From: CBDUQI01 sp965369325
Lineage (GTDB): Bacteria; Pseudomonadota; Gammaproteobacteria; Steroidobacterales; JBCBZW01
DNA: 64,000 nucleotides
NCBI GenBank assembly: GCA_965369325.1
Contig: CBDUQI010000002.1
Coordinates: 18,374 to 82,373, forward strand
Direction of reading: 5' to 3'
Shown here: positions 44,716-53,547 of the stretch, piece by piece
How positions within the stretch are numbered: the stretch's first letter is position 1
Layout: every line of letters starts with the position of its first letter
Program-made: the position numbers and the translations under genes
The notes under the pieces: model-generated
Databases searched by the model: none
Told to the model about the DNA's origin: nothing
The model's input: the letters and a program-made list of their open reading frames with translations, nothing else

Positions 44716-46146
44716 ATGGGCGATCCGGCCAGCGCTGAGCAGCAGGCGCTAAGCGCGCTTGGTAAGGCCCGGCATGCCCGTGCGCAGGACGATCTTGCGC
44801 AAGCCGAGCAACACTATCAACAGGTGTTGGCTTATGCCGGCGCGGCCGGGCGTCGCACCTTCTGTGAGGCGTGCGCCGAACTGGGGTTTGTGTATCTGCT
44901 CCGTAGACGACACGATCAAAGTCGCGCGTTGTTCGAGCGCGCCCTGGGAGTCATGCCGGCGCTTGCCGCGGCGCGGTACGGCATGGGGTTGCTGGACGCG
45001 CTGGCCGGTGCGTTCGAGCCGGCGCTCGCCCGTTTTCGCGCGTTGCTGCGAGAGTATCCACATATGGGTGAGGCGGCCCAGCAATTGGTGGCCAGCAAAC
45101 GTTTTGAACACGCGGATGATGCGGATATCGGGCTCATCGAGGCCGCTCTTACTCAGGCTGAGGCGCTGCCGAGCGCACGTGAGAAGCTGTCCTTCGCGCT
45201 GGCCAAAGCACTGGACGACTGCGGCGAATGGGCGCGCGCGTTTTACTTCGCACAGCAAGCCAATCGGCTAAAAAAAGCCCGTTGTGCGCCGTTTGATGCG
45301 CTCGCCGCTTGCCGCTACCTGGAAGGCATTGCTGAAGTGTTCGATCGCAGCACGGTGCAACAGATGGGACCTGCACCCGCGCAGGCCTTGCAGGCGCACA
45401 AGCCGCCACGTCCGGTATTCATCGTTGGCATGCCACGCTCAGGCACTACGCTGCTTGAGCAGATGTTAAGTGCCCATCCGCAGGTGCACACCGCCGGCGA
45501 ACAGGCGATTGTGGATGAGGCCACCTTGGGTGCGTTGATGCCGTACCCGCAAAGCTGCCGGGAGGGCGGCGATGCGCGGCTTGCGCCCATCCGTCAGGCG
45601 TACACCCAGATGTTGCGCGCACATGCCAACGCGAAGCCGAGCTCGCGCGTGATACTGGATAAGTACCCGATGAACTTCCTTCACCTGGGGCTTATCCGCC
45701 AACTATTTCCGGAGGCCGTGTTGATTCACAGCTATCGGCATCCGGCGGATACTTGCCTGTCGATTTATTTCCAGGACTTTCGCAGCGGCAACCTGTACGC
45801 CAACAATCTGCAGGACCTTGCCGGCACCTATCGCAGCTACTGCGAATTAATGCAGCACTGGCATCGGATGCTTCCGGGGCAGATTTTTGACTGCGAGTAC
45901 GAGGCCCTGGTGGCAAACCCGGAAACGGTGATACGCGAGGTGCTGGCCCATTGCGGTCTCGGATTTGATCCGGCTTGTCTCGCACACACGTCCAATCCTG
46001 GCATGGTGGATACGCTCAGCCGTTGGCAGGTGCGCCAGCCCATCTACACGCGGGCGGTAGGGCGCTGGCGCCACTACGAGGAGTTTATCGGCGCGTTGGT
46101 TGCACTGCCCGAATTCTCGCCAGCGAATCGAGACATCCAGGCATGA
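44716..46146 (+). CDS. TPR-sulfotransferase, fourth of four
   Basis: A 476-residue protein starting five bases after the previous stop. The TPR-like part (residues 1-190) is short and weak. The sulfotransferase domain shows VFIVGMPRSGTTLLEQMLSA (about 233). The 3' site is altered: HSYRHPADTCLSIYFQDF (about 338) has RHP where the other copies have RD, so PAP binding may differ. The last 73 bases overlap the 3' end of the convergent TPR-AspH gene, so the two products share DNA in opposite strands at their C-termini. The acceptor is unknown. Confidence 0.92.
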   Translation: MGDPASAEQQALSALGKARHARAQDDLAQAEQHYQQVLAYAGAAGRRTFCEACAELGFVYLLRRRHDQSRALFERALGVMPALAAARYGMGLLDALAGAFEPALARFRALLREYPHMGEAAQQLVASKRFEHADDADIGLIEAALTQAEALPSAREKLSFALAKALDDCGEWARAFYFAQQANRLKKARCAPFDALAACRYLEGIAEVFDRSTVQQMGPAPAQALQAHKPPRPVFIVGMPRSGTTLLEQMLSAHPQVHTAGEQAIVDEATLGALMPYPQSCREGGDARLAPIRQAYTQMLRAHANAKPSSRVILDKYPMNFLHLGLIRQLFPEAVLIHSYRHPADTCLSIYFQDFRSGNLYANNLQDLAGTYRSYCELMQHWHRMLPGQIFDCEYEALVANPETVIREVLAHCGLGFDPACLAHTSNPGMVDTLSRWQVRQPIYTRAVGRWRHYEEFIGALVALPEFSPANRDIQA

Positions 46147-47429
46147 CGGCTGGCAAAGAACTGCTGTAAGCCAAAAATTTCGGCGTCATTCAAGGCGGGA
46201 TGCCAGACTTCAAAAATCAGCACACCACGTAATTCATCACTGCGGTTCCACGCCTCATGTTCAAAGCTGTCATCAAAAATCAGCAGCTCACCGGGCATCC
46301 ACTGGCGCGTTTGCTCGCCCACGCGGATCGCGCAGTCTGAAGGGATCTGCACGGCCAAGTGAACGGTCAGACGCACGTTCATCTGGCCGTAGTGCGGCAC
46401 GATGTGCGCGCCCGGCTCCAGCAACGAGAAGAACACCTCCGGCATGTAGCCATCGGCACGCGCCAGCGGTAGCTCGTCCATCAGCGCGCTAGTGCGTGGG
46501 CAACGTTTGCGGTTGGTTTCCAGCGCGCCCGCGCGGTCCAGGTGGAAGGCCGTCCAGTTGCGCGAGCCGGCCAGGGTTGAGAAGTCAGTGCCCTGCGGCG
46601 TCACCGCGTCGCCGCCATCACCGGTACCGTGGATATAGGGCTCAAATTGCTCGTGGTGACCGAGTAGCGCCTGGTACTCATCCGCAATCATGGCGAACTG
46701 CGCTCGCACGCGCTCGGCCCAGGCAAATTCCTCTGCCTCGTACCAGGCGCGCGCTGGCATCTGCGGCATCAGCAGGAACTCAGGGCGTTGTTGCGGATGC
46801 AGCCATTGTTTAGATACCTGGCCGCGCAAAATGGCAAAACATTGCGCGAGCCGTTGCGTGGCATCCTTGCCGTCCCGCTCGCGGGCTAGCTGCAATGCAT
46901 CCTCGAGCATACCCACATAGTGCTGGCGCAGGGTTTTTTGCGCGGTTGCCACTTGCTCGCGCATGCCGGTGGGAAGGCGCGTGTCGTTGCTGGCGGCACT
47001 TAGCGCGGGTTGCACCGCCAGCGCGTGCTGAAAACTCGCAGCCGCATCCTCTTGTCGTTGCAGTTGCAGTTCCAGCAGACCTTTACGAATTAGGATCATG
47101 CCTTGTTCGGGTTGTAACCGATGAGCCTCATGCAGCGCTTGCACCGCAGCGTGCAGTTCGCCGCTGGCGGCCAGCAGCAAGGCATATCGAAAACGGCTCT
47201 CCGGATGTGTAGGGTGCTTGGCAATCGCGACTTCCAGCAGTTGCCGGGCCTGATCCAGGTTGCCGGTATTGGCAGCGATCTGCGCCAGGCCCAGGCGCGC
47301 CTGCAGATGTTCAGGAGCCAGCTGCAACGCGCGGCGAAAACAACCTATTGCCTCGGGCAGCTGTCCCTGCTCAAGCGCTTGTTTGCCCCGTTGCACGAGC
47401 GCATCCGGAGACTGCGAGCCACCGGGCAC
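46074..47429 (-). CDS. TPR protein with aspartyl/asparaginyl beta-hydroxylase domain
   Basis: A 451-residue protein from a GTG at 47429 whose first base is shared with the last base of the preceding stop (TAGTG). Residues about 1-140 hold TPR units. A linker with WLHPQQRPEFLLMPQMPARA matches the same region of the protein at 3383. Residues about 300-430 are the AspH domain: HIVPHYGQMNVRLTVH and FDDSFEHEAWNRS supply the two iron-ligand histidines, and RGVLIFEVWHP the 2-oxoglutarate arginine. It should hydroxylate Asp or Asn in a protein or peptide, or a small molecule; the substrate is unknown. It is the last gene of a three-gene operon with the stand-alone oxygenase and the fused oxygenase-sulfotransferase. 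Confidence 0.92.
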   Translation of the reverse strand: MPGGSQSPDALVQRGKQALEQGQLPEAIGCFRRALQLAPEHLQARLGLAQIAANTGNLDQARQLLEVAIAKHPTHPESRFRYALLLAASGELHAAVQALHEAHRLQPEQGMILIRKGLLELQLQRQEDAAASFQHALAVQPALSAASNDTRLPTGMREQVATAQKTLRQHYVGMLEDALQLARERDGKDATQRLAQCFAILRGQVSKQWLHPQQRPEFLLMPQMPARAWYEAEEFAWAERVRAQFAMIADEYQALLGHHEQFEPYIHGTGDGGDAVTPQGTDFSTLAGSRNWTAFHLDRAGALETNRKRCPRTSALMDELPLARADGYMPEVFFSLLEPGAHIVPHYGQMNVRLTVHLAVQIPSDCAIRVGEQTRQWMPGELLIFDDSFEHEAWNRSDELRGVLIFEVWHPALNDAEIFGLQQFFASRHAWMSRFAGENSGSATNAPINSS

Positions 47430-48079
47430 TACTTCATCCGCATCATGCAGTTAAACGCCACCACAATGCGTGGCCGCTGCCCCACATAGGCGAAAATCTC
47501 GTGCAGCAGGTACGAGGGGAAGATCACCAGCTTACCCGGCGCATGTTGCACCTGGAAGACACCCTGGTTAGCGGGCATGACCAGCCGCTGATTGCCAGCA
47601 TCCAGATACATGTCGGCCATCCCGCGCGGGTCGTGAAAGCGCACGGCGCCACTGTCGGGATGTTGCTTGCTGGTATCGCCTGGGTCTACGCAGAATACGC
47701 CTGACCAGGAGGCGTTCTGATGGTTATGCAACCCCTGAAAACCGCCATTTCGGGTCACATGAAACCATGCGTGGTATTCAAAGTGCAGCCGTTGCAGCTC
47801 CTCGGGTGAGTAGTCCGTGGTGCGATTGATGAGTTGCGCCAGACTGCTGTGGCAGAACCCGGCCAGTGTGCGCACCGGCGGGTCTGGCCAGTTAAATAGG
47901 TCGAAGTTGCTTTCAAACAGCGCCCCTTGCTGGGTGGAGCGGTGGGTCTTATTGCGGTACTGGTCACCGGCCTGCTCGCGGGCGATAAATAGCTCGGACA
48001 GTTGTCCCAGCAGTGCGTGCTGCTCCGGCGGCAGCACGAATTCGGCAAACGGGACGGCGAACAGATGGGCAATTTTCAT
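47429..48079 (-). CDS. Putative 2OG-Fe(II) oxygenase (TIGR02466/PF13759 type)
   Basis: A 216-residue stand-alone oxygenase. The double-stranded beta-helix shows the iron ligands in GLHNHQNASWSGVFCVDPGD (HxN/H-type first ligand followed by SGVFCVD) and in LVIFPSYLLHEIFAYVG (second histidine). The 2-oxoglutarate arginine is in QRPRIVVAFN. The opening IAHLFAVPFAEFVLP is typical of the family. The family hydroxylates unknown substrates. The fused protein encoded upstream contains a domain of the same type (SGVYYVCVPDE, LVLFPSYLYHSTVPFEGDRS), so two related oxygenases and an AspH-type oxygenase are made from one operon. Confidence 0.9.
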   Translation of the reverse strand: MKIAHLFAVPFAEFVLPPEQHALLGQLSELFIAREQAGDQYRNKTHRSTQQGALFESNFDLFNWPDPPVRTLAGFCHSSLAQLINRTTDYSPEELQRLHFEYHAWFHVTRNGGFQGLHNHQNASWSGVFCVDPGDTSKQHPDSGAVRFHDPRGMADMYLDAGNQRLVMPANQGVFQVQHAPGKLVIFPSYLLHEIFAYVGQRPRIVVAFNCMMRMK

Positions 48080-48108
48080 GGGCTTTTTGGCAGCGTCGAG
48101 GCGCCCGG

Positions 48109-51048
48109 TCAGCGGCGTCGGCGCGTCGTTTCAAGCCCCAGCGCCTGGCGCAACGGCCCAAGGTGATGACGATATTTGCGCCATCGGCCCACGGAGGATT
48201 TGTAAGCGGGCTGGCGCACTTGCACGTGGCTGGCGGTGTTTACGACCCGATGGTTCTTGTGAAAGGCCAGACAGTCCTCGGACCAGGGCACGTCCAAGTA
48301 CTCCAGCATGAGTCGGGCTTGCCCTTCGATGTCGTCCACCAGTTCCTCGTACTGCACTTCCAGAATGCCGCCGGGCAGGATGGCACGCCAGTGATCCATC
48401 AAGTTCTGATAGGTGAGATAAGTGCCGCCGACTTCGCGCAAGTCGTTGGTGAACCCGCGGTCGGCCGCGAACGAGGTGAAGTAACACGACAGGCAGGTGT
48501 CCATTGGATCACGTACCACGTGAATGATGCGCACGTTGGGCATCATCATGCGCGCCAGCCCCAGCAACGTGTAGTTGAAGGGCATTTTATCGGTGATCCT
48601 GAGCGCATCCGGGTTTAGTGCGCGCAAGCGCCCGGCGTAGTGCTCACCCACCTGCCGCCAGCCTTCCTCCTGCACCTCGCGCACCGATTCGGGGAGTTGC
48701 CCGTTTGCGGGCAACCAGGGGCCAATGCGACTGATACTGCGCCATAGATCGTTAAGCTCGCCGCCCCCGTGTATCTGCGGATGGCTGTCGAGAATCTGCT
48801 CGACCAACGTGGTGCCCGAGCGTGGCATGCCAACAATAAGCACGGGATGTTGTGCCGGCGTGCCACGCGGCTCGCGCGAGGCGAATACCGAGGGCGAGAA
48901 GGCTCGAATAATGCGTTCGGTATTGGCTTTTTCGTTTTCCAGATCGAACTGAACTTTGCGTCGCTTGAAGGCATTGGCCGCAGTGAAGTGTCTGAACGCT
49001 ACCTCATGATCACCCAGGTTGTCGTAGGCGCGCCCGAGAGTAAAGTGCATGAGTGAGCGGTCCGATTCCGGTAACGCCTCGCCCTTGGCCAGCGACTCAT
49101 GCAATGCCGCAATCTGCGGGTCGTCATTGCGCCAGGTTTTGACAAACGCTAGGCCGTAATGAGCCGCGCCGCTGTCGGGGTTGGTCGCCAGGGCCTGCTG
49201 GTAGGACTCGCTAGCCTGCTCGAACATACCCATATCAGTGAACAGCGAGGCACGTGCAATTAGCAAAGCAACATCGTGCGGTGCCAGTAACAAGCCGGCC
49301 TCGTAGGCGGCTAGGGCTTCGCCCATGCGTTGCTCCTGGCGCAGCGCATTGGCCAGTTCGCGGCAATGGGAAACTTCCTCGGGCGCGAGCCCGCTGGCGC
49401 GTGCGAAATGCTGGCTCGCCGCGGCGAAGTCGGCCGTGCGGATGGCCACCTGACCTAGAACGTGCCAGCCCTCGGCGAGGTCCGGCGCGGACTGGGTCAT
49501 TGCCTCAGCCAGCCGCGTCGCTTCATCCATCTTGCCTTGCTGCAGGGCTATACGTGCGCGATCAAGGTCGCTGCTCGGGTCCTGTGTGCGAACCGGTACC
49601 GGCGGCTTATCCAGCGGCAGTACATCAAAGGCGATGCTGATGCGCGAGCGATCACCCTCGAACGGGACTGTGCTGTGATAAAGATAGGATGGGAACAGCA
49701 CCAGTTGCCCTTCGACCGGCAGCACCGTACGGATGATGGGGGTTGCAGTGCTCTTCAGCTGCCCCGGCGGATGACCGAACTGAAGAGAACCTGCGCTCTG
49801 TTCGCGCTGTTCATCAACTGCCTCATCCGGCACGCACACGTAGTAAACGCCGCTCACCCATCCATCCGGGTGGATATGCGGGCGCTGATGGCCACCTCGC
49901 TCAAGCACGGTGGCCCATATGTGCAGACGCCAGTGGGCGGGCTGCCATGCCAAATACGGGTGGTCATCGCTGCCGACCGCGGCCAGGCGCTGGAAGTAGT
50001 CATTCACCGCCTGGTTGATGTGTTGCACCAAGTCCACGATCGGGCCGGTATCGCCCTCCAGCAGGTTTCGCGTCTGCTGCCCGCCGGTGGTCGTTTTGCC
50101 GGCGGGGTCCGGCGCCAGCGTGGGATGCTGCAGAATATGCTGCGCGAGACGTCGGTTCAGATCGGCCAGCGCGTCGTCCTGCCCGGTACCCGAAGCGTCG
50201 GCCGAAAACTGCAGAGCTTGCGTATGCACCAGCTGCTCGAGCCTAAGCAGCCGCATGGCGCTTTGGCTGTCACCGGCTTCGGTATGCGCGATGATTTGCA
50301 GCGACATCGCCGAGCGGTTACCCGGATCGACCCTCAGTACGGCCTGGGTGCGCGCGATAGCCTCGCCCGAGCGGCCGCGGGCAAGTTGCAGCGCGGCCAG
50401 ATTGCATCCGGCCTGTACCATCGCAGGGTCCAGACGCAATGCTTCAGTGTAGGCTTGGATGGCCGCGTCAATATTATCCTGTGCCTGATAAGCGATGCCC
50501 AGATTGGAGTGGATCCCGGGCTCATCGGGCGCCAGGCTAAGTGCCTGCTGATACACCAAGATGGCAGCGCCATCCTGCTGGTCTGCATGCAGGGCGCTGG
50601 CGTAGTTGGACAGCAGTTGCGGATCGTTGCCCGCAAGCGGCAGCGCAGTTTCGTATGTCTCGATGGCTTTGCGCAACTGCCCGGCATTGCGTAGTTGGTT
50701 AGCCAGGTTGGTCCAGGCGGTCGCGTGAGAAGGGTCCAGTGCGGTGGCTTGCCGCGACCAGCTGATCGCCTCATCCAGGCGGCCTTCACCCTGCAGTATC
50801 AGACCCAGGTTTACGTAGTAGTCGGGATTGGCATGAACGGCAATGGCACGCTGGATGAGCGACACCGCCGAGGCGATCTGGCGTGCATCAGCTGCCAGCA
50901 ACCCCAGTAGGTGCATGGCATCGGGGTGTTGCGGGTTAATTCCGAGTATCTGCCGACACAGGCGTTCAGCCATAGCAAGGTGCCCGGCAGAGTGTTCTCC
51001 GACCGCTTGCGCATATAGCTGTGTGACGCTGATTTGTTCCACCGGCAT
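48109..51048 (-). CDS. TPR / 2OG-Fe(II) oxygenase / TPR / sulfotransferase fusion
   Basis: A 979-residue protein from the ATG at 51048 (a TTG at 51069 is the alternative). The domain order is TPR (about residues 1-290), a PF13759-type 2OG-Fe(II) oxygenase (about 330-490), a second TPR block (about 500-690) and a sulfotransferase (about 725-970). The oxygenase shows HQRPHIHPDGWVSGVYYV and LVLFPSYLYHSTVPFEGDRS. The sulfotransferase shows VLIVGMPRSGTTLVEQILDS (about 735) and HVVRDPMDTCLSCYFTSF (about 843). No frameshift or stop interrupts it, so it is a true fusion. Joining both chemistries on one chain implies that the same substrate is hydroxylated and sulfated, perhaps at the new hydroxyl. 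No signal peptide is present. It leads the operon that continues with the stand-alone oxygenase, 29 bases downstream. Confidence 0.93.
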   Translation of the reverse strand: MPVEQISVTQLYAQAVGEHSAGHLAMAERLCRQILGINPQHPDAMHLLGLLAADARQIASAVSLIQRAIAVHANPDYYVNLGLILQGEGRLDEAISWSRQATALDPSHATAWTNLANQLRNAGQLRKAIETYETALPLAGNDPQLLSNYASALHADQQDGAAILVYQQALSLAPDEPGIHSNLGIAYQAQDNIDAAIQAYTEALRLDPAMVQAGCNLAALQLARGRSGEAIARTQAVLRVDPGNRSAMSLQIIAHTEAGDSQSAMRLLRLEQLVHTQALQFSADASGTGQDDALADLNRRLAQHILQHPTLAPDPAGKTTTGGQQTRNLLEGDTGPIVDLVQHINQAVNDYFQRLAAVGSDDHPYLAWQPAHWRLHIWATVLERGGHQRPHIHPDGWVSGVYYVCVPDEAVDEQREQSAGSLQFGHPPGQLKSTATPIIRTVLPVEGQLVLFPSYLYHSTVPFEGDRSRISIAFDVLPLDKPPVPVRTQDPSSDLDRARIALQQGKMDEATRLAEAMTQSAPDLAEGWHVLGQVAIRTADFAAASQHFARASGLAPEEVSHCRELANALRQEQRMGEALAAYEAGLLLAPHDVALLIARASLFTDMGMFEQASESYQQALATNPDSGAAHYGLAFVKTWRNDDPQIAALHESLAKGEALPESDRSLMHFTLGRAYDNLGDHEVAFRHFTAANAFKRRKVQFDLENEKANTERIIRAFSPSVFASREPRGTPAQHPVLIVGMPRSGTTLVEQILDSHPQIHGGGELNDLWRSISRIGPWLPANGQLPESVREVQEEGWRQVGEHYAGRLRALNPDALRITDKMPFNYTLLGLARMMMPNVRIIHVVRDPMDTCLSCYFTSFAADRGFTNDLREVGGTYLTYQNLMDHWRAILPGGILEVQYEELVDDIEGQARLMLEYLDVPWSEDCLAFHKNHRVVNTASHVQVRQPAYKSSVGRWRKYRHHLGPLRQALGLETTRRRR

Positions 51049-51267
51049 CTCGATACCGACCCCTACCAATCAGCATGTTGGCGAAAACCGAGCGGATCGG
51101 CAAGCCGGATGTTGTAGCCGGGGCGCTGTGACGCGAACAGCCTCTGTGCAATGCACTCGCACGCAGCTAAATCCGGGCTCCGAGCGCGCAGGGCGCAATG
51201 GCATTCCAGAGGCTACATAACTATACTGGTTTCGCATCTGGGTAGGATGCTGTGGAGCCAGGGCGCA

Positions 51268-53415
51268 ATGTACCTAGAGTTCTTCAATCTACGTGAGTCA
51301 CCATTCAGGCTTAGCGCTGATCCGGGATACCTGTTCCTGAGTAAATCGCATGCCCGCGCACGCGCGGGGCTGGAGTATGCGCTATACAAGCGCGAAGGCG
51401 TCATGGTGCTTACCGGGCCTATAGGCACCGGCAAAACCATGCTGGTGCAAGAGGTTTGCCGGGCCAGCGCCAAACAGGTGCTGATGTTGCACCAGACCCA
51501 ACTTAACGATACGCAGTTGTTACAGGCGATATTGTTGTCGCTTGAGCACCATCGTGCCACCGACAACAAAGCCGAGCTGCTGACGCTGTTGCGGCGCGTG
51601 CTGAACATAAGGCTGGCCTCGGGTCAGCGGCCGGTGCTGGTGATTGACGATGCTCAGAATCTGTCGATGACCGCGCTGGAAGAGGTGCGCATGCTGGCAG
51701 ACATGCAAAGCCAGGGCATGCAGTTGCTGGGCCTGGTGCTGGTGGGCCAGCCGAACCTGCGTGAGACGATCGCGAGACCGGAGCTGGAGCAACTGCAGCA
51801 GCGGGTGATTTTGCAAAGCCACCTATTCAACTTGAGCGCCGAGGAGACCGGTGCCTACATTGCGCATCGCATGGGCCAGGCGGCAGGCCGCGGACGCGAG
51901 CTATTTCGCGATGAGGCGGTACGTACAATTTACGAATACACGGCGGGTGTGCCACGGCGAATTAACATCCTGGCGGATATGGCATTGACCGCCTCCTGCC
52001 TCGAGCAGGTGCCAGTGGTCACGCGCTCGAGTGTGCTAAGTGCAGTCGAGGAGCTGATGTGGGAGCGGCGTGTGCTGAGTGGCGAGGCGGGTGCTCGCAC
52101 GCCCGAGGTGGTGCCACTGTCGCCCTCGCAGGCCGAATCGATGGGCTCGCCCAGTCCGCTGCCCGCGCCTGCACTCGCGCTGCCGTGGGCCTGGGCTCCC
52201 CAGTTGCTCACGCGCATGGGTTTGCCCGTGTTGCGTGGTATGGCACGGCAGATCGGCACATCGTTGCAGCGTCGCGCTGGTGTTGCCGCTAGTAAGACCC
52301 AGCGGGCGCTGGCGGGGGCCAGCCTCGCGCTTAACGACAGCCGCCACTGGGGCGGGCAGCTTGTTGCGCGCACCGGCGCTGGGCCCGTCGTCGCGGCGGT
52401 GGTGGGCATCGAGTTGATTGTGGGCGGGGTGTTGTTGAGTAACGCCAGCACCGCCGATGGTGCCGCCGATGCCAATGTGACTGTCGACGCCTCAAGCGTA
52501 GCCGCCACGCTCACATCCGCTGTGGTGGAGCCCAGCGCCGCCGTCAACCGGCTTGCCTCTAAGGCGAGGGAGCGGCGTGCAGCGTTGGATCTGGATTTGC
52601 AATCGGTGGGCGATGATGCGCTGGTGCTGATGGCCGCGCGGTACCAAGCTCCAGCGCCCGACGCGGGCAAGTTGCAGAACTCGGGTGCCCACGAGGTGGC
52701 GGCGGCGTTACCATCGACGGCAATGGCTGCACCGGTAGCTCAGGCCCCGCGCGGTGCTGAGGTGTTTACGCCACAGGCGCTCAGTGAGGACGACCCGATG
52801 ACGCTGGCAACGCCGCCCGCCGCGGCAGTGCTCAGCGAGCCGGTGGTTGACAATGCGCGGTCAACATCGGCAACCGATGCCGTGTTTATGTCGGCCGCCG
52901 CCGCGTCACCTATGCCGGCGATAGAGCTGGCTGCTGTGCAGTCGCAGAACAGCGCAGCGCCTGCTGCGCTCACGCTGGGCGCCGCGGTGGCGCCAGCACC
53001 TGCGTCCATTGCTGGCCATGCCTCTGAACTGAAGGCGGCGCCGGCCAGCGCGCAGGCTAGTCCTGCCGATATTGTCCAGGCGTTCGCGCAGCAGCATGGC
53101 CTGCAATCCGAGCGCTGGCTGCTGGGGCAATCGAAAGACGAGTTCCTGATTCAGATGCTCACCACGCGTAGTGCCGAGGAGTTGCAGCGGTTTGTTGAAG
53201 CGCTCAACTTTGATGGCGAGCTGGCCTACTACCGACAGAGCGCCGAGGACGGTAAGTCCGAACGCTTTGTTCTGGTGACCGGGTTCTACCCCAGCTATGC
53301 CCGCGCCGAAGCGGCCATGCGCCGTCTGCCGGGTGTTGTACAGCGCAACGGCCCCTGGGTGCGCCGTGTGCGGCTTGCGCACGAGGCGATCCGGGAGAGC
53401 CTTGCGGAAGGCTGA
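51268..53415 (+). CDS. ExeA/GspA-like AAA ATPase with C-terminal SPOR domain
   Basis: A 715-residue protein; the ATG at 51268 is preferred (MYLEFFNLRESPFRLSADPG is the typical family start), with an alternative at 51247. Residues about 1-270 form the ExeA/GspA-type ATPase with Walker A GPIGTGKT (about 50-57) and Walker B VLVIDDAQN (about 124-132). A long low-complexity Ala/Pro/Val-rich region follows, with a hydrophobic stretch around AAVVGIELIVGGVLLSNAST that is probably the single transmembrane helix. The last ~100 residues are a SPOR domain (SKDEFLIQMLTTRSAEELQR, RFVLVTGFYPSYARAEAAMR), which binds denuded peptidoglycan. Relatives help insert secretin complexes through the wall. It is divergent from the fusion gene and convergent with the receptor gene. 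Confidence 0.92.
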   Translation: MYLEFFNLRESPFRLSADPGYLFLSKSHARARAGLEYALYKREGVMVLTGPIGTGKTMLVQEVCRASAKQVLMLHQTQLNDTQLLQAILLSLEHHRATDNKAELLTLLRRVLNIRLASGQRPVLVIDDAQNLSMTALEEVRMLADMQSQGMQLLGLVLVGQPNLRETIARPELEQLQQRVILQSHLFNLSAEETGAYIAHRMGQAAGRGRELFRDEAVRTIYEYTAGVPRRINILADMALTASCLEQVPVVTRSSVLSAVEELMWERRVLSGEAGARTPEVVPLSPSQAESMGSPSPLPAPALALPWAWAPQLLTRMGLPVLRGMARQIGTSLQRRAGVAASKTQRALAGASLALNDSRHWGGQLVARTGAGPVVAAVVGIELIVGGVLLSNASTADGAADANVTVDASSVAATLTSAVVEPSAAVNRLASKARERRAALDLDLQSVGDDALVLMAARYQAPAPDAGKLQNSGAHEVAAALPSTAMAAPVAQAPRGAEVFTPQALSEDDPMTLATPPAAAVLSEPVVDNARSTSATDAVFMSAAAASPMPAIELAAVQSQNSAAPAALTLGAAVAPAPASIAGHASELKAAPASAQASPADIVQAFAQQHGLQSERWLLGQSKDEFLIQMLTTRSAEELQRFVEALNFDGELAYYRQSAEDGKSERFVLVTGFYPSYARAEAAMRRLPGVVQRNGPWVRRVRLAHEAIRESLAEG

Positions 53416-53469
53416 GCCGGGCTGCCGGTCGATCTCTCAGCGCGGCTGGCAGCGAATACAGACAAACAT

Positions 53470-53497
53470 AAAAAAGGGCCCGCCAGACGGCGGGCCC
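53470..53497 (-). terminator. Rho-independent terminator of the TonB receptor gene
   Basis: GGGCCCGCC (53476-53484) pairs perfectly with GGCGGGCCC (53489-53497) around AGAC. The A-run at 53470-53475 becomes a T-run on the minus strand, so it terminates the receptor transcript 50 bases after its stop; the stem could also act on the ATPase transcript from the other side. Confidence 0.92.
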
Positions 53498-53547
53498 ACT
53501 CCACACACTGCACGCGAATTAACTGCAGTGGTGGCCGCACACGGTAG

